In this document: piece by piece, positions 42,501-54,740 of the stretch | Numbering within the stretch: the first letter of the stretch is position 1 | How the letters are laid out: each line of letters begins with the position of its first letter | NCBI RefSeq assembly: GCF_048544455.1 | Contig: NC_133526.1 | Location: 12,292,001-12,356,000 of the forward strand | Source: Silene latifolia | Lineage: Eukaryota; Streptophyta; Magnoliopsida; Caryophyllales; Caryophyllaceae | DNA length: 64,000 nucleotides | Direction of reading: 5' to 3' | Notes under the pieces: model-generated | Seen by the model: the letters and a program-made list of their open reading frames with translations, nothing else | Databases searched by the model: none | Told to the model about the DNA's origin: nothing | Program-made: the position numbers and the translations under genes

Positions 42501-44128
42501 ATTAATCTGTGTTCTATGTCTTCATTATTATTCATTTAAAATGTGCTGTTATACCTTTCTTAGCTCTGAAAACTTTATTTTACTGCTTTCAAATTGGGTA
42601 ATAATTTAGGTCTTTACTCTAAGGATATGGATGGCCTAGTTTATCTCCCTCTCTATTTCTCTCCTACTTCTACTTCAACATCTCTCCTTTTTTACTTTAC
42701 CATCATATATCATTTTTCTATAAAATAATTTTTTTTCTTATGATAATTGAGATAAATAATACTCCGTATTTAAGAATGCAATAGGTATTTTTGTGACAAC
42801 TTTTTTAAAAATATTTTGTATAAAATTATTTTTTTTATCATTTTTATTCCGGAGAATGGGTCAAAAATTTTAAATATTGCAATTCATCACCTATAAAAAT
42901 ACTGTGTCCAACTCAAATCAGTTAACAAAGTATCAATTTCTTCTTCGTTTTTCCAAAACATCGCTGCATCCAATGTAAATGCGCCAAGTGGCGTTCTTCA
43001 ATGTGGCAAAAAATGCCGACAAGGTGATTGTCTGACAACCGTTTCCCTTGACCTGTCGCATGAAAGCTCTTGACTGGTCGCCATTGTCTAGTTGATTAAA
43101 ATGGAGGGAGTACATTCTAGAGCTTAAATAGTACTCGTATTTCTCTTTTACTTGTACGAACTACTCATGCAACTTATCTTACTCACCTAGTTGTGCGATT
43201 TGTAACCTGTGGCAGCTTTGCCCCTTGTATCCGCACAACCCAGAGGTCTTGCTTAACGAGCTGAAGTCCCCATCTGATTTACTGGATTTCGGAGAGTTCT
43301 CAGATTGTTTGGATTTTGGAAGTGGCAATGGTGAACCGCTCCTTCATGTTGTCAACCCTACATTTGATTATGTGCCTCCAAAACTTGTCAGTCTATTTAT
43401 CACCGACACGTAAGTTCTTTACTGGATTCAATTAACTTTTTGTTGTCAAAATTATGTGATATGCCCTTCAAATTTCTGCATTGGCTATTTGTTTTTTTCG
43501 TCCGATAGGTGAGGTTGTTTGTTTTTGGTGGAGCCTGGCCTTTCTTAGGATGAACGTTAACACAGTCAACTTTGGTTATGTTGAATATGCTGAATTTGAA
43601 ATTTACTTTTTGAATAAAGGGAAGCACCGTGTAGGGTGTGGACAGATAATGATCCTCACTAATGGAATAAATGTCTCGTTAGTTGCTTTTTGAATAAAGG
43701 GAAGGACCCGTGTAGCATCACCCTTTTCTACTAAACTCGTTATTTGGAGGATGCACTATTGATGAATAACTCTCTGCTCTGGTTTATAACCTTTCACTAA
43801 ATCATTGAATCATTCTTATAACACTCTTCTGTATTCAACAAAATTCCTTAGATTCGAATTCAAAGGCCAATTTGGGTGTTTAACCATAATATGTTTAAAG
43901 TGACGCTTGTCAAATTAGGTCACATACTCGTAATAGTTCGACTGATTGAGTTTATTTTTCTGAATTTTTTTGCCGTTAGCCTTTTTATTTGAGTAGAAGA
44001 TTTCTCTAACTGCATCCTGTTTCATTTGCAGAGGGGGTCATAATCCATCATATATGTATCGGTTAATCGCTGATTATTACTCTGCCGATGATATGGTTAT
44101 ACAAGGAAAGCAAGCTGCTGTAAAGTGA
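36597..44128 (+). CDS. Translation initiation factor eIF2B, beta subunit
   Basis: Coding exons are 36597-36649, 36909-37063, 38248-38535, 39546-39675, 41613-41720, 42184-42286, 42372-42497, 43216-43409 and 44032-44128. All have GT/AG borders and consistent phase and together give 417 residues; plant eIF2B-beta is a little over 400. An untranslated first exon probably ends at about 36138 (CTCTCAG/GTATAA), with intron to 36570. The protein opens MPDVQVLVNDVVNKLKKR; residues 70-95 read ELAVGNIVRRVLHIIREEDL. A plant-type acidic loop (SDDDEDENES, 105-114) follows. The C-terminal IF-2B Rossmann-like domain has FRVFVAEGAPRYQGH, TDSAVFAMISRVNMVIVGAH with AVMANGG, and PFVVVAGSHKLCPLYPHNPE. It is a regulatory subunit of the cytosolic nucleotide exchange factor that reloads eIF2 with GTP. 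It looks intact. Confidence 0.93.
37129..37372. mobile_element. MITE in eIF2B beta intron, 244 bp
   Basis: Ends are GGCCTTGTTTGGATA and the complement of TCCTTTGTTTGGATA, with TTA on both sides (37126-37128, 37373-37375). TTA/TAA duplications point to PIF/Harbinger. Arms with purine-rich GGAGGGGAA are mirrored by CCCTCCCC. Confidence 0.75.
40108..41233. mobile_element. PIF/Harbinger-like non-autonomous element in eIF2B beta intron, 1126 bp
   Basis: Ends GACCATTCCCAAGCA and TGCTTGGGGATGGTC are near-perfect inverted repeats, flanked by TAA on both sides (40105-40107, 41234-41236). Subterminal GGTCACGAGG/GTCGTGACC and GACCTAGGTCGCGAC motifs repeat near both ends. No transposase is recognised. 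It lies in the intron between 39675 and 41613 and accounts for more than half of it. Confidence 0.85.
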
Positions 44129-45083
44129 GCTTTACGTTGCTGTTGAGTCTTGTATTGAGTTTCGGTCAAAATGTGGTGATTTCTTTTTTTGTATGCTTTG
44201 TTACGATTATAGGATTCATGTTACTATAATACAGTTACACAGATGCATGTTCAAGATTTTGGTCCAGTGAAGAAGAAATGTGCCATTTTGTGGAATTTTG
44301 CATCATGATCGTTATTTATTTATCTTCTTTATCTTGAATACATCTTCACTGATCTGCGGTGACCTCGACAATCAAAAACCATGTCGAATGTACAAATGTA
44401 ATCCGTATAGTAGTAAAAGGTAGAGTATTTATTTTGCTCTTTGTCTGAGAGTAACTATCAAATTTTCACCCATTGTATCAGGAATACGCTCCTTATTTCA
44501 TTTTTTGGGACTTTCTAGAAACACTTAATTCCTCTTGAGCGTGTTTTTTGGGTTAAAATTCAACATTGAGATGGTGAGACTTGCCTCTCACTAACATCAT
44601 CCTTGTGCAAAGCAAATGAAGCAATTTCTAAATAACATCAGACTATTTTACAATTTTAAGAAAAAGTGGTATTAAAGGTAATAAAACAGGTACAAATTAA
44701 GACTAAAGATAAATTGAGTACATTTATTATGGAAATAGATACGAAATTATTATGTTACGATCAACAATTAAAAAAGGTCACGAAATACAAATAAAAGGGT
44801 ACGGAAGACGGGTCTCTCAATAACTTATTGAAAGACCGTCTCTCCTAAATTTTAGTGATATAAAAGTTTTAATGATATACTTTTGCTTCTATAAAATACA
44901 CAAATTATTGGTTCACATCGTTCTATGTTAAGACGATACCCACCCTAAGTGCTTGTTTGGTTCATATCGGAATTGAACTCCTGTGGTGGTTTACAACTCA
45001 CCGGATTTCAATTGCCATATGCAATTTACATGAAATGATAAAAACGTTTTTGGTTGCCTTAAGAGGTGTTTTTTTCCCATGAT
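44129..45083. other. 3' flank of eIF2B beta and intergenic sequence
   Basis: No canonical AATAAA signal is obvious in the first 200 bp. From about 44945 the text GTTTGGTTCATATCGGAATT begins a region where GTTTGGTT and AACCAAA motifs recur to 47510. This could be the left end of a larger element split by the LINE insertions, but no target duplication is visible. Confidence 0.35.
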
Positions 45084-45610
45084 TTTTTTTTTTTTGACAG
45101 TAGGCGAGGACTTACTTATACATTCGCATTTTTAGCGAGGGAATGAGCAAATCCTATTAAGATGTCTAGGACAAAAACTTATAGAAAAACAGTGACACTG
45201 AAGAATTAAATCATTGATAGAGGATAGGGTGTTCTTGAGCTCTTGACTAGGATCCTCCAACTTCCCCATCTGAAGAACAAGATTAAGGCAATCAGTAGAG
45301 GCATCAATATGACGAAATCCACGGTCTAAAGCATCCTTCAGAGTAAAGAAAAGAGCGAGAGCTTCAGCATGAATGGCGGAAGATGCCCAAAAGGAAGCTT
45401 GTGCTGTCAAAAACATATGACCAGAGGCATTAAGAAATAACCACCCAGCAGACCCATTGAAAGAAACATGCCAAGAAGCATCACACTTTATACGAATATG
45501 TTCCGGACACAAAGAAGACCCAAGAAGGAATAAGGGATAAAAGTTTCTGATCCGAATGGCATCCGAAACATCGTCAGTTGCTGAAAAAGGCCTCGTACAA
45601 CTCCAATGGT
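45084..45610 (-). mobile_element. LINE 3' fragment with RNase H domain
   Basis: A T-run at 45084-45097 is the poly(A) tail of a minus-strand retroposon. The coding remains (45512-45132) read IKCDASWHVSFNGSAGWLF, AIHAEALALFFTLKDAL, ASTDCLNLVLQMGKLEDPSQ and CPRHLNRIC. This is the RVT_3-type RNase H found at the C-terminus of many plant L1-like LINEs, with D, E and D in place. It is 5' truncated, as LINE copies usually are. Confidence 0.75.
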
Positions 45611-45816
45611 TTGTTTGGCTAAGCTACGTAATTCACCCGATTTTAATTTCTAAATACCCATATATCCCTCAATAATATTACTAGCATCTAATTTTTATTA
45701 AGGGTAAATGGGTAAATTTTGAGGGATAAGATGGAGGAGTTTTCAATTAGCTAGGGGGACTAGGTAATTCATGGGAGTTTTAGAATCCCATGAATTGTGT
45801 TTTTGAATGCTTGTTT

Positions 45817-46664
45817 TTTTTTGAGAAAAGATCATTATCATTAATAAAAGGTCATACGACAACTACAACATATGTCAAGCTCAATCGGATACAAATCGAT
45901 TACAACCATAGGAAATAAATTCTTGTTCAAAAAATGAAACACTGCAACAGAGTCTCTATCATCGATTCGCCGCAAAAGGCTTTCATCCATAAGAGGGTCT
46001 CCGAATCTTCCTTGACGAGTATCCATTTTTTCTGACGTGATTGATTGTAGCCATGAATCAGACAGAATATGTAAAACCATATAACGATCTATAACAACGC
46101 TGATCTTCTCCTGACTTATTAGAAAACTGCAAACGACCCAGAAAACGAAAGCTCTCAAACTGATAGACGGACACCACCGATAGACGGGGACAAAGCCCTC
46201 AGAAAGAGAGACGAAACAATAACGAAAGCGGAAACTAAATAAAAACATAAAGGAAATAAAGCAGAACACAGAAAAAAACGGAAGCCACCGCCTCCCTACC
46301 AACCCACAACACCGTCAGATCCAAGCACCACCCTGCCACACCACCTCAACAAACTCGTCCGATAAGACCCGAACAGCCCACATACACCACGCAGACCGAG
46401 AGGAACAGACAGACCCGTACGATCCAGAACCGGGTGTGGGTAAGAAAAGGGAGGAGAGTTAATCGGAAGAGAGGAGACGGGTCGCCGGAGAAAGGTCTTG
46501 ATAGACCCCCCCTCTCCGGCGACATGGTAGGGGGTTGATGGGTGGCGGTGGGAGGAAGGAGGAGAACGGCGACGACAAAGGGGGAGGATTTAGGGTTTTG
46601 TTTTTAGAGAGAAGGGGGAGAGAAAACTAGAGAAAGTTGTGCAGCTTACCGAATTGTAAATGTT
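45817..46664 (-). mobile_element. L1-type LINE derivative, 848 bp, with 19-bp target duplication
   Basis: TGTTTTTGAATGCTTGTTT occurs at 45798-45816 and again at 46665-46683. A T-run on the left marks the tail of a minus-strand copy. Its 3' end (minus strand) reads TTATTAATGATAATGATCTT, typical of plant LINE tails, and its 5' end is a C-rich leader with AACCCTAAATCC. It combines a leader-like start and a LINE 3' end in under 1 kb, so it is an internally shortened copy. A 153-codon reading (46302-45841) is probably residual LINE sequence and resembles nothing I know. Confidence 0.75.
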
Positions 46665-46858
46665 TGTTTTTGAATGCTTGTTTGGTTACCTTAAATCTTG
46701 TAAAATGGTGGAATTTAAAACTCCTTTGGAATTTACAACTCCTACATAATGGGGGAGTTTAATTACCCACACCCCTCATGATAGTTGGAAACTCCCACAT
46801 CCATTCCCCACTAAATTTACTAATTTGACCTTAAAAAAATAGAAAGTTATATTAAATA

Positions 46859-47230
46859 GGGTTATTTCATAACAATAATCCATCCTATTGGTGGTCTGCA
46901 ATAATCACTCCATCCTATCAATAATCCCAATTAAATCCAACCTAAACACCATACCTTCTAATAACGAACCAACTGATATTTTGTGGTGTTTATGTGTATC
47001 AAGTAAACCAAGTTCTAGATTCATAACATGAAAATATTACACATAAACTTTAGATATACCAGCTAGGTTGTCCAAAAACTATCAAATATTGCAATATAAA
47101 CTTAAAAAAATATCATTTGGTTCGTTATTAGAAGGTATGGTGCTTAGGATGGATTTAATTGGGATTATTGATAGGATGAAGTGATTGTTGCAGACCACCA
47201 ATAGGATGGATTATTGTTATGAAATAACCC
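46859..47230. mobile_element. Mutator-type foldback MITE, 372 bp
   Basis: The 9-bp duplication TATTAAATA lies at 46850-46858 and 47231-47239. Arms of about 115 bp (GGGTTATTTCATAACAATAA... and its complement at the right end) are highly similar. They leave a loop of about 140 bp. Confidence 0.9.
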
Positions 47231-47516
47231 TATTAAATAAGGTATATTTGTATTTATTGATCAAAATCATGTGAATTGAAATAATGTAACCAAACAACCC
47301 ATGGGAGTTTAATTCATGGGAAAAAGAAATTCCCACATAACAACCAAACATCACATGAATTGCAAGTTAACATATGAATTTAATTTCTCCATCAACCAAA
47401 CGAGGTCCAATGGTAGGAGTTGGAAATTCCTACATTTTGCCATATTTAGGGCAATCAAACAAATTTCAAAAAACTTAATTCATGAATTGAGTGGGTAACC
47501 AAAGAGGCCCATTGAG

Positions 47517-47580
47517 AAGGATCGAACCCTGACCTCATAGTTAAGTGATGAGGTGAGCAACCACCACACCAAACACATTT
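47517..47580 (-). mobile_element. tRNA-like SINE head
   Basis: The minus strand holds TGGTGTGGTGGTTGCTCACC (A box) and AGGGTTCGATCC (perfect B box). It stops directly at a GGGCCTCTTTGGTTACC border. It is a fragment, not a functional tRNA gene, since no cloverleaf closes. Confidence 0.5.
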
Positions 47581-47625
47581 GATTAAAGAGGCACTAATTT
47601 AAACAAAGTATGAAAAAAAGAAGGG

Positions 47626-48498
47626 TTATTTCATGACAATAATCCAAACTAAGGCCCTTCTTCTTATATTAATCCAAACTCGTGTTTAACTGAGAAAAAT
47701 CTCAACTTTAACCTCATTTAACTGATAGTAAACCCATGAAAGGGCTACCTAAACAACCGGTTTCCATTGTCTTTAAACATAATGACTTGATTACTCCCTT
47801 CAAGTTATTCACAAAACAAAAACCCCAAACTTGTTAAACAATTCTTAACCAAACAAACCCATAATTGATTTCCCCCAAAATTGATTACCCCAAATTGATT
47901 TCCCCCTAAATTCCCAACATTGCTATCAACTGTGGAACGAATTGATCGTCAAGTACGATTCTGAGCAAGCCAATGCAATTGATGAAAATCATTGCTAAAT
48001 CTACCAACACGATCCACAAATTGAGGAGGACGCCGCTTTTAGCAACCAGGTCATGGCCGTCGACATTACTTGTGGCCACCACAGGTGCGGCCAGATCGGG
48101 TCACTACAAGGCCTCACGAAGTCGGTCACGTGGACCGAGTCACACTACGGGCTGTTGCGCAGACGATGTCGGGGAGAGAACAAAGGTGACAGATTTCATG
48201 GTGGTGCGGGTGATGGCTGTAAAATCTCAGCAGGGTGACGAAGGTTGTGCCCCATGATGTCATTGATTTTAATGAAGAAGATGAACTACTCGTTACTTAA
48301 GAACTTTGAAGAAGAAGGGAGGAATAAATTAGAGAAAATGAAAGAAGAAAATAAAATAAAGAAGAAGAAAATGATGAAATAAGAGGGAAAATGATGAAAT
48401 GGAGAATAAGAAATGAAATGGAGAATGAAGATCCAGGAGAATGAAGAAATGACGGGAGAATGGGACCCATGGTGACTTGTTTACCAACCGGGAATATT
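47626..48498. mobile_element. Left part of a second Mutator-type MITE-like element, running into a gap
   Basis: GGGTTATTTCATGACAATAA at 47626 matches the terminus of the foldback MITE at 46859. The sequence after it differs: about 600 bp including a less AT-rich stretch (48000-48260) and a purine-rich GAAGAAGAA stretch (48260-48460). The right end is not found before the gap. If the element is real it may have picked up foreign sequence. No domain is recognised. Confidence 0.4.
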
Positions 48499-48996
48499 NN
48501 NNNNNNNNNNNNNNNNNNNNNNNNNNNNNNNNNNNNNNNNNNNNNNNNNNNNNNNNNNNNNNNNNNNNNNNNNNNNNNNNNNNNNNNNNNNNNNNNNNNN
48601 NNNNNNNNNNNNNNNNNNNNNNNNNNNNNNNNNNNNNNNNNNNNNNNNNNNNNNNNNNNNNNNNNNNNNNNNNNNNNNNNNNNNNNNNNNNNNNNNNNNN
48701 NNNNNNNNNNNNNNNNNNNNNNNNNNNNNNNNNNNNNNNNNNNNNNNNNNNNNNNNNNNNNNNNNNNNNNNNNNNNNNNNNNNNNNNNNNNNNNNNNNNN
48801 NNNNNNNNNNNNNNNNNNNNNNNNNNNNNNNNNNNNNNNNNNNNNNNNNNNNNNNNNNNNNNNNNNNNNNNNNNNNNNNNNNNNNNNNNNNNNNNNNNNN
48901 NNNNNNNNNNNNNNNNNNNNNNNNNNNNNNNNNNNNNNNNNNNNNNNNNNNNNNNNNNNNNNNNNNNNNNNNNNNNNNNNNNNNNNNNNNNNNNNN
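48499..48996. other. Assembly gap (498 N)
   Basis: Undefined bases; flanking readings through the gap are meaningless. Confidence 1.
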
Positions 48997-49776
48997 AAAC
49001 AAATGTAAGAATGTACAATTTATGTATAAACATCCCTCCTCTTTCCTTCATTTTGTCTAACCAATCAAGGTCATTGTTTTATGTATATTTTTCCGTTCTA
49101 AAAAGAAGTCAAAAGCATATGCAATCCTATAATGTGTAGTTTACATATTGCTTTGTTAACTCGAAACACATAAATTGACAACAATAGATATAGTAGAGAC
49201 TTTATCCTTTATTAATAAGTACAAAAACGGAAGTGAGCTTCATTTATATTTCTCATTACTTATAGATAGTGAATGTGTTTTGCTTTATAAAAACGGAGTG
49301 GCATGCCTTCACGCGGTTTGAATTCTCTCCATTTATTTCTGATTGAAAGTTCGAATTCGTTCGTCGCAATCTAATAGTTGTAATCTTTATAAAAGTAATG
49401 TTTACGGAAACATAAAATATATTAAAATATTAGTTTATTAGAGAGAAAACACGATGGAAAAAAATGAAGAGAATCCAAATTGGCTTTCACGTTGTAGATT
49501 TATTTACCAAATAACATGTCACTGTATGATATAATAAGTTAAGAGGTTGTGAATCTCATATAAGGTAAAATATTTTTTTGGTAATTATTGCTTAAACTTT
49601 ATTTAACAAAAAAAAAATTATAAAGTTGTAAAAAGGTTACACCAATGTATTTGGACGTCAATTTTTCTTCATCATTTACCTCAAAAAATGTATGCAATGT
49701 ATCTAGGAGATTATTATTAGAAGTTAATGTGGATTGTGGTCACATAATTCATAGTATTTAGTTAGTAATTAATGAA
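48997..49776. other. AT-rich intergenic, nothing recognised
   Basis: There is no open frame or repeat of note; a B-box-like AGTTCGAATTCG at about 49349 is too weak to call. Confidence 0.4.
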
Positions 49777-51564
49777 TCTACCTAGTATAAAAGCTAGGTT
49801 TTTTCTTGGCTTTTCATTGGTCGATGGAATTGAAAACACTTTTTTTAGGTAGGGACCTCCATGATCATTGTAACTATTTAATTAATTTCTCTCCTATACT
49901 TCATTTTGTTTTGCATTTTTTTTTCTCTTTTTCAAGAGTGCACAACTGAGTTCATCGTACTTTGAGGAAAAAAATTCGAAAAATCGAAAAAATATAAGTC
50001 ACTTAAATACAAATATATTAAAGAACACAAATTAGTAAGAAAAAAAATTTAAAAAAATATAATTCAGACTTGATCTTATTAAGATAAACTCATTAATTAA
50101 CTGGATTAATAAATACAACTTAGAAAACAACCTAATTTTTCTTTATAATCAAATTAGTAAGACATAATAAGAAAACATTAAATACCATATTTATTCAAAC
50201 CTTAGTGAAATAATGTGAATGCAATGAGATAGAAATGAGGAAATAAAGTTTTAAAAAATTATATTTATTCGTTAAAATTACTGAAACTGAAAAAAAAAAT
50301 TAAAAACTTGAAAATAAAGTAAATTTCCAAAAAATTTCGAGATTTCGAATTAATGGTTAGAAAGAAAAAAATTAATTGTTAAAATTCGTTAAATAAGAAA
50401 AAAAATCAGAATTGTTTTGATAAAAAAATAAAAAAATTATTGAACCTGAAAAATATGGCCAAAAAAATTCACCTACGTTTTTTTTTACAATTGAAATCGA
50501 ATAATACAAGAAAAAATTATGAAGGATGAGAGAGAGAGGGGGGAGAGAGAGCAGAACTGCGAGATTAAGAGTTCAACTGGCGCACCAATAATCTTGAAGA
50601 GGCTATAGTGTTAAGGTGAGACGGAAGTGTAATGAGAAGCAGGTAAAATATAAGGTGGCAGGATTTTGGCAGTGGTAGGATTATATGTTTTACACTTTAA
50701 GGCAGCAAAATTTACGAAGAATGCGGGTACATAGAGATTGGAGGGTTATGAGTTACATAACTTATGAATATGGGAGGTTATGGGTCAAATAATTGGGTCA
50801 AATAATTGGAATCATATGATTCAAATAATAATTTTATATTACTTAGAATAGATTAAAAGTAATGTTGACTAAGCCATGTATTAATTAACATTACTTTTAA
50901 TCTATTCTAAGTAATATAAAATTATTATTTGAATCATATTCATGCAATTTGTATTTTATGTATGGTGTTAGGTTTGTCTCCGGTTAGACTCCCTTAAAAT
51001 AAAAGTATCCCGCTTTAGCATTAAAATGGGTAAGTACCCATCTCATTTTAATATATATAAGACAAATCTAAATCTTTTACTTTTACTGATTCTTATTACT
51101 TGACCCAGTAACCTTAAAACGACGATACACGGGTAATAGATCGAACAATTTGGATTCCACGTGTATTATTATATGGTTATTTCTGATATTGTTTTTTTTT
51201 TTATATTGATTCACATCAAGTCGCCTGTAAACGATCTTAATCAATTCATTATGGTTGCATTTGGATTATGCAAGTCGGGTTAATTTAGATTACGTTAAAC
51301 AGATTAACCATGTCAGGATAAAATACGGGTAAAAGTGAATAGGGGTCGAATAATAGTTAGAATACGGGTTAAAAATTGTCTGAGCCACATTTCGTTTACC
51401 AATTTTTACATTCTCTTAAATTAAAAATATGACTTATAATCAAAAAATTTAAATGTCATAATATACGGAGTAGTACATAATCGTGGATTTTCTGACAATA
51501 AAATATATATTCAATAAATTTTATCAATCTAGACCCTGCAATTTCTGCACGGGCATAAAACTAG
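49777..51564 (+). mobile_element. Helitron, 1788 bp
   Basis: The 5' end TCTACCTAGTATAAAAGCTA follows an A. The 3' end has an imperfect hairpin (CCCTGCA...TGCACGGG) then CATAAAACTAG and T. No Rep/helicase coding is recognised. It contains a perfect 53-bp inverted repeat (50814-50939). Confidence 0.7.
50814..50939. repeat. Perfect 53-bp inverted repeat, 20-nt loop
   Basis: The left arm 50814-50866 begins ATATGATTCAAATAATAA and the right arm 50887-50939 is its exact complement, with loop GACTAAGCCATGTATTAATT. Zero mismatches over 53 bp in otherwise decayed DNA implies a very recent origin or a foldback element. A transcript would form one long duplex. Confidence 0.95.
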
Positions 51565-52561
51565 TTATGTTAAATTAGTGACTCTTAATATGTCTTGGGT
51601 AATACTGTTTTATAATATATTTTAATTTTAATTAACAAATGAAAGATTAAGCATTTGCATAATAATTATATTCCATATAGAAGGTAAGAATTCTTCCTTT
51701 TTTTTTCCTATTACTTTTACCGCTAATTCTTTTCTATGTATGCATTTAGTAATTGATCGATTACAAAAGTAAATAGATAGGGAGAAGGCATTGAAGTTTT
51801 ATTCTAATATTCAACCAACGTTTACATTGAATGAAAAAGTCATTTCCTAGATAGATCAAGAATGCCATAAATTAGCGAAAAAATAGAATATTTCAAGTAT
51901 TTATTGGTTCTTCAAATGTTTGATTATGGAGTAGGTGAAGTATTTACATGATTAATGTGTAAGTGAACTGTTTATATTAACAAGAAGTTGAGATGATTGA
52001 TTATCAAAATTTCTAGACAAGTAGATAACTGTCATTATTGTAAAACATATTTTCATGATGGTTAAATCTAAAAAAGATTTTGATACCGCAATTTCAATTT
52101 CCTATTAGTTTTAATGGTGTAGTAAATGATCAAATTATTAAAATGTATAACTATCTTAGTTTTCAGTGCGCCGTGAATTGATAGTGTTGTCAGATTGCAC
52201 TTTAAATATACTTCACTCAAATTATGATAGTAATAAGACTACTCAATTTTTCTCATCCTACCCAAACAAATAACCACGGTTTAGTTTTCAGTAATCAAGT
52301 TGTACGTATTTGATTTTTCTCAAAAAAATGTATCAATTTGAGAAAAGTGTGTATTTATTGATTTCCGAAAAATGAAGCTATATTTAACATTGCACTCCGG
52401 TGAGCTTCTAAAGATGTTTCTGGTAAAAAGGAGCGGCTAAAATGACGTGTAGTAAAATATGAAGCATGAAGTTTAATAATTTATCAACCATTAATTAAAA
52501 TACCAAATTTCACCTTAATATTTAAAGCGACCCGTGCTTTTTGCACGGGTACAAAAACTAG
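51565..52561 (+). mobile_element. 3' portion of another Helitron
   Basis: A perfect 7-bp hairpin CCCGTGC TTTTT GCACGGG (52531-52549) is followed by TACAAAAACTAG ending at 52561 and a T. The 5' end is not identified. It may lie left of 49777, in which case the 1788-bp Helitron is nested in this one. The interior of 51565-52530 is AT-rich without coding. Confidence 0.65.
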
Positions 52562-52564
52562 TTG

Positions 52565-52911
52565 TTTTATTAATTAGTATAGATAGTTAAATAGTTAAAT
52601 TGAAAGTTATGAACACCTCAACATGACTGGCCACTTTAACAAATAGCTATTCACACCGGTTTAAAAACGTAAAGGAATGATTTTGAGTCTAATAATTATC
52701 TAAATTGCATGATTAAACAATATTGTCTAATCAAGTAAAAACATGATGCTTAAAAAATTTAAATTCATGCCATCAAACAATTGTATATATTATATAGGAT
52801 ATGAAAATTATTTTAAAAAAACCACAAAATTCTAAAATTAATTATGATATTATGGAGACCTTAAAATATAGAGAAGTTGGTAAAAACAACAATAAAATAT
52901 GGCGGTATAAA
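52565..52911 (+). repeat. Left part of a dispersed repeat (paralogue at 61111-61460)
   Basis: It shares GAAAGTTATGAACACCTCAA, GACTGGCCACTTTA, AGCTATTCACACCGGTTTAA and AAACAATATTGTCTAATC with 61111-61460 at high identity. It continues at 59059-59243 after the large Helitron. Confidence 0.9.
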
Positions 52912-53632
52912 TCTATAAAATCTTATTAAAAGCTTAGCTTCAAAAGACCACGCAGATAATGCCACGTAGGATAAGGAAAAGCCACGTATGCATTTGCAAT
53001 GCCACATCTTAATCCGCGTATCACTCTAATCTTTAAAATTTTATTAAAAGGCTACTTGAAACACCTATTAAATATCACGTAGACATCGACTAAAAGCCAC
53101 CTAGGATTATAAATGTCACGTAGACATCGACTAAAAGCCACCTAGCAATAATTATTTTTTAATCCCTTTTTTCCTTCTTTAAAAGAAAAACCAAAATCGT
53201 ATTAGTAATCCATGTTCTTTTACTCTACCCACATATGAATCAACTACATATACAATTTTCAAAATATCAACTTCCCCAATTTTGTTGCCAAAATGCCTTT
53301 GGATTGCCGATGTCCGCATTGAAATATATTTCTATCTATACAATATAGTTAAATGACTAGCTAAATTATCTATAAAATACCATTAAAAGACTAACTTGAG
53401 TAGTATTTAATTGTCATGTGACAACTCTCAAAAACCTCTTAATAAGTTAATATGCTATAATATTTCATATCTAATTAAGTTCTAATTTTAATAATAATAA
53501 CACAGTCAAGATGTTTTATTATGCATTTACTCCACTTTTGTTTTTCCTCTTCTCTCATTCATTGTAGGTTCGTAACCTAATTTCAACCTTTCATCCTACT
53601 CTTGAATTCTTAATCTTAATGAATGCTATAGC

Positions 53633-53636
<4 letters not shown>

Positions 53637-53716
<80 letters not shown>
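53637..53716. repeat. (TA)40 microsatellite
   Basis: Eighty bases of uninterrupted alternating T and A. Confidence 0.98.
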
Positions 53717-53723
<7 letters not shown>

Positions 53724-54740
53724 AATAACTGTTTTAATAATATTCTTAAAAGTAAAGGTATGACATTTTATTTCAACCACTATTTAAGATCAACAATAAT
53801 AATAATAATTTTCATTAATAATTTTTCCTATTTGTTTTACTTCTTGAGCTCCTCACTAATGAATTATCTTATTTAATAATACTCATAACTCAAAAATAAA
53901 TGAAAAGACAAATTAAAAGATGAAAATCAATTGTTTATAATGGCTATTAAACCTACAATAGTTTCCATTCGCTAATTCTCCATTTAATAACTATTAATCA
54001 TGAATTTCCAAATTATAAACTATATTTCATGGTTGAATTAAAAAATTCCAAAAAAAAAAGATGTAACTTACCAAAATTCACATCAAAATTTCTTAATTTA
54101 AAATTAAAATTCCCATTTTATAATAAAAAAAATGTTAGTGAATCGATTAACATTTTTCATAGTAATATAGCTCATAAAAGTCATACATTTATTTATTTAT
54201 TTATTTAAAATTACATAAACTTGAAAAGAAAAACAAATGAGTAGCTTAATAATATTCTTAAACGTAAAATTATGACATTTTATATTCAACCATTATTTAA
54301 GTTCAACCCACGATAATTTTCACATAAGTCCAATGATTTTCTTAAAGGTTTATTAACATGTTTTATTACAAAAATTTCAATTAAAATGTCAATATTAATT
54401 ATAAATTATGAAATTTGATGTAAATCTGTAAGGGTTATATAAATTTTGGAAGACAATATATTTAATATACAAAATTAATTTAAGAATAATAATATCCTTT
54501 CATATTATAGATATAAGTGAATTAAGTTAATTTATAGATAAATGATTTAAATTAATGTCATGTAATAATAAATTGATAATCCATGTCACATTAATTCGCC
54601 ATGTCACATTAAAAATATGCAACATCACATTTAAATATGTCATGTCACATTAAATTTTAATCTAGGTGGCTTTTTGGATCCTATGTGGCTTTGTCAAGGT
54701 GGCGTTTATTTGTCATTTTAGGGTAGCCTTTTAATTATTT

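Noticed and set aside
44945-47515. One large element with GTTTGGTT ends enclosing both LINE copies
   Set aside because: The recurring GTTTGGTT/AACCAAA motifs are suggestive, but no matching target duplication or clear long inverted ends are visible.
47517-47580. A functional tRNA gene
   Set aside because: A and B boxes are present but no acceptor stem or cloverleaf can be closed; SINE-like.
48329-49139. Long readings across the second gap
   Set aside because: They consist almost entirely of undefined bases.
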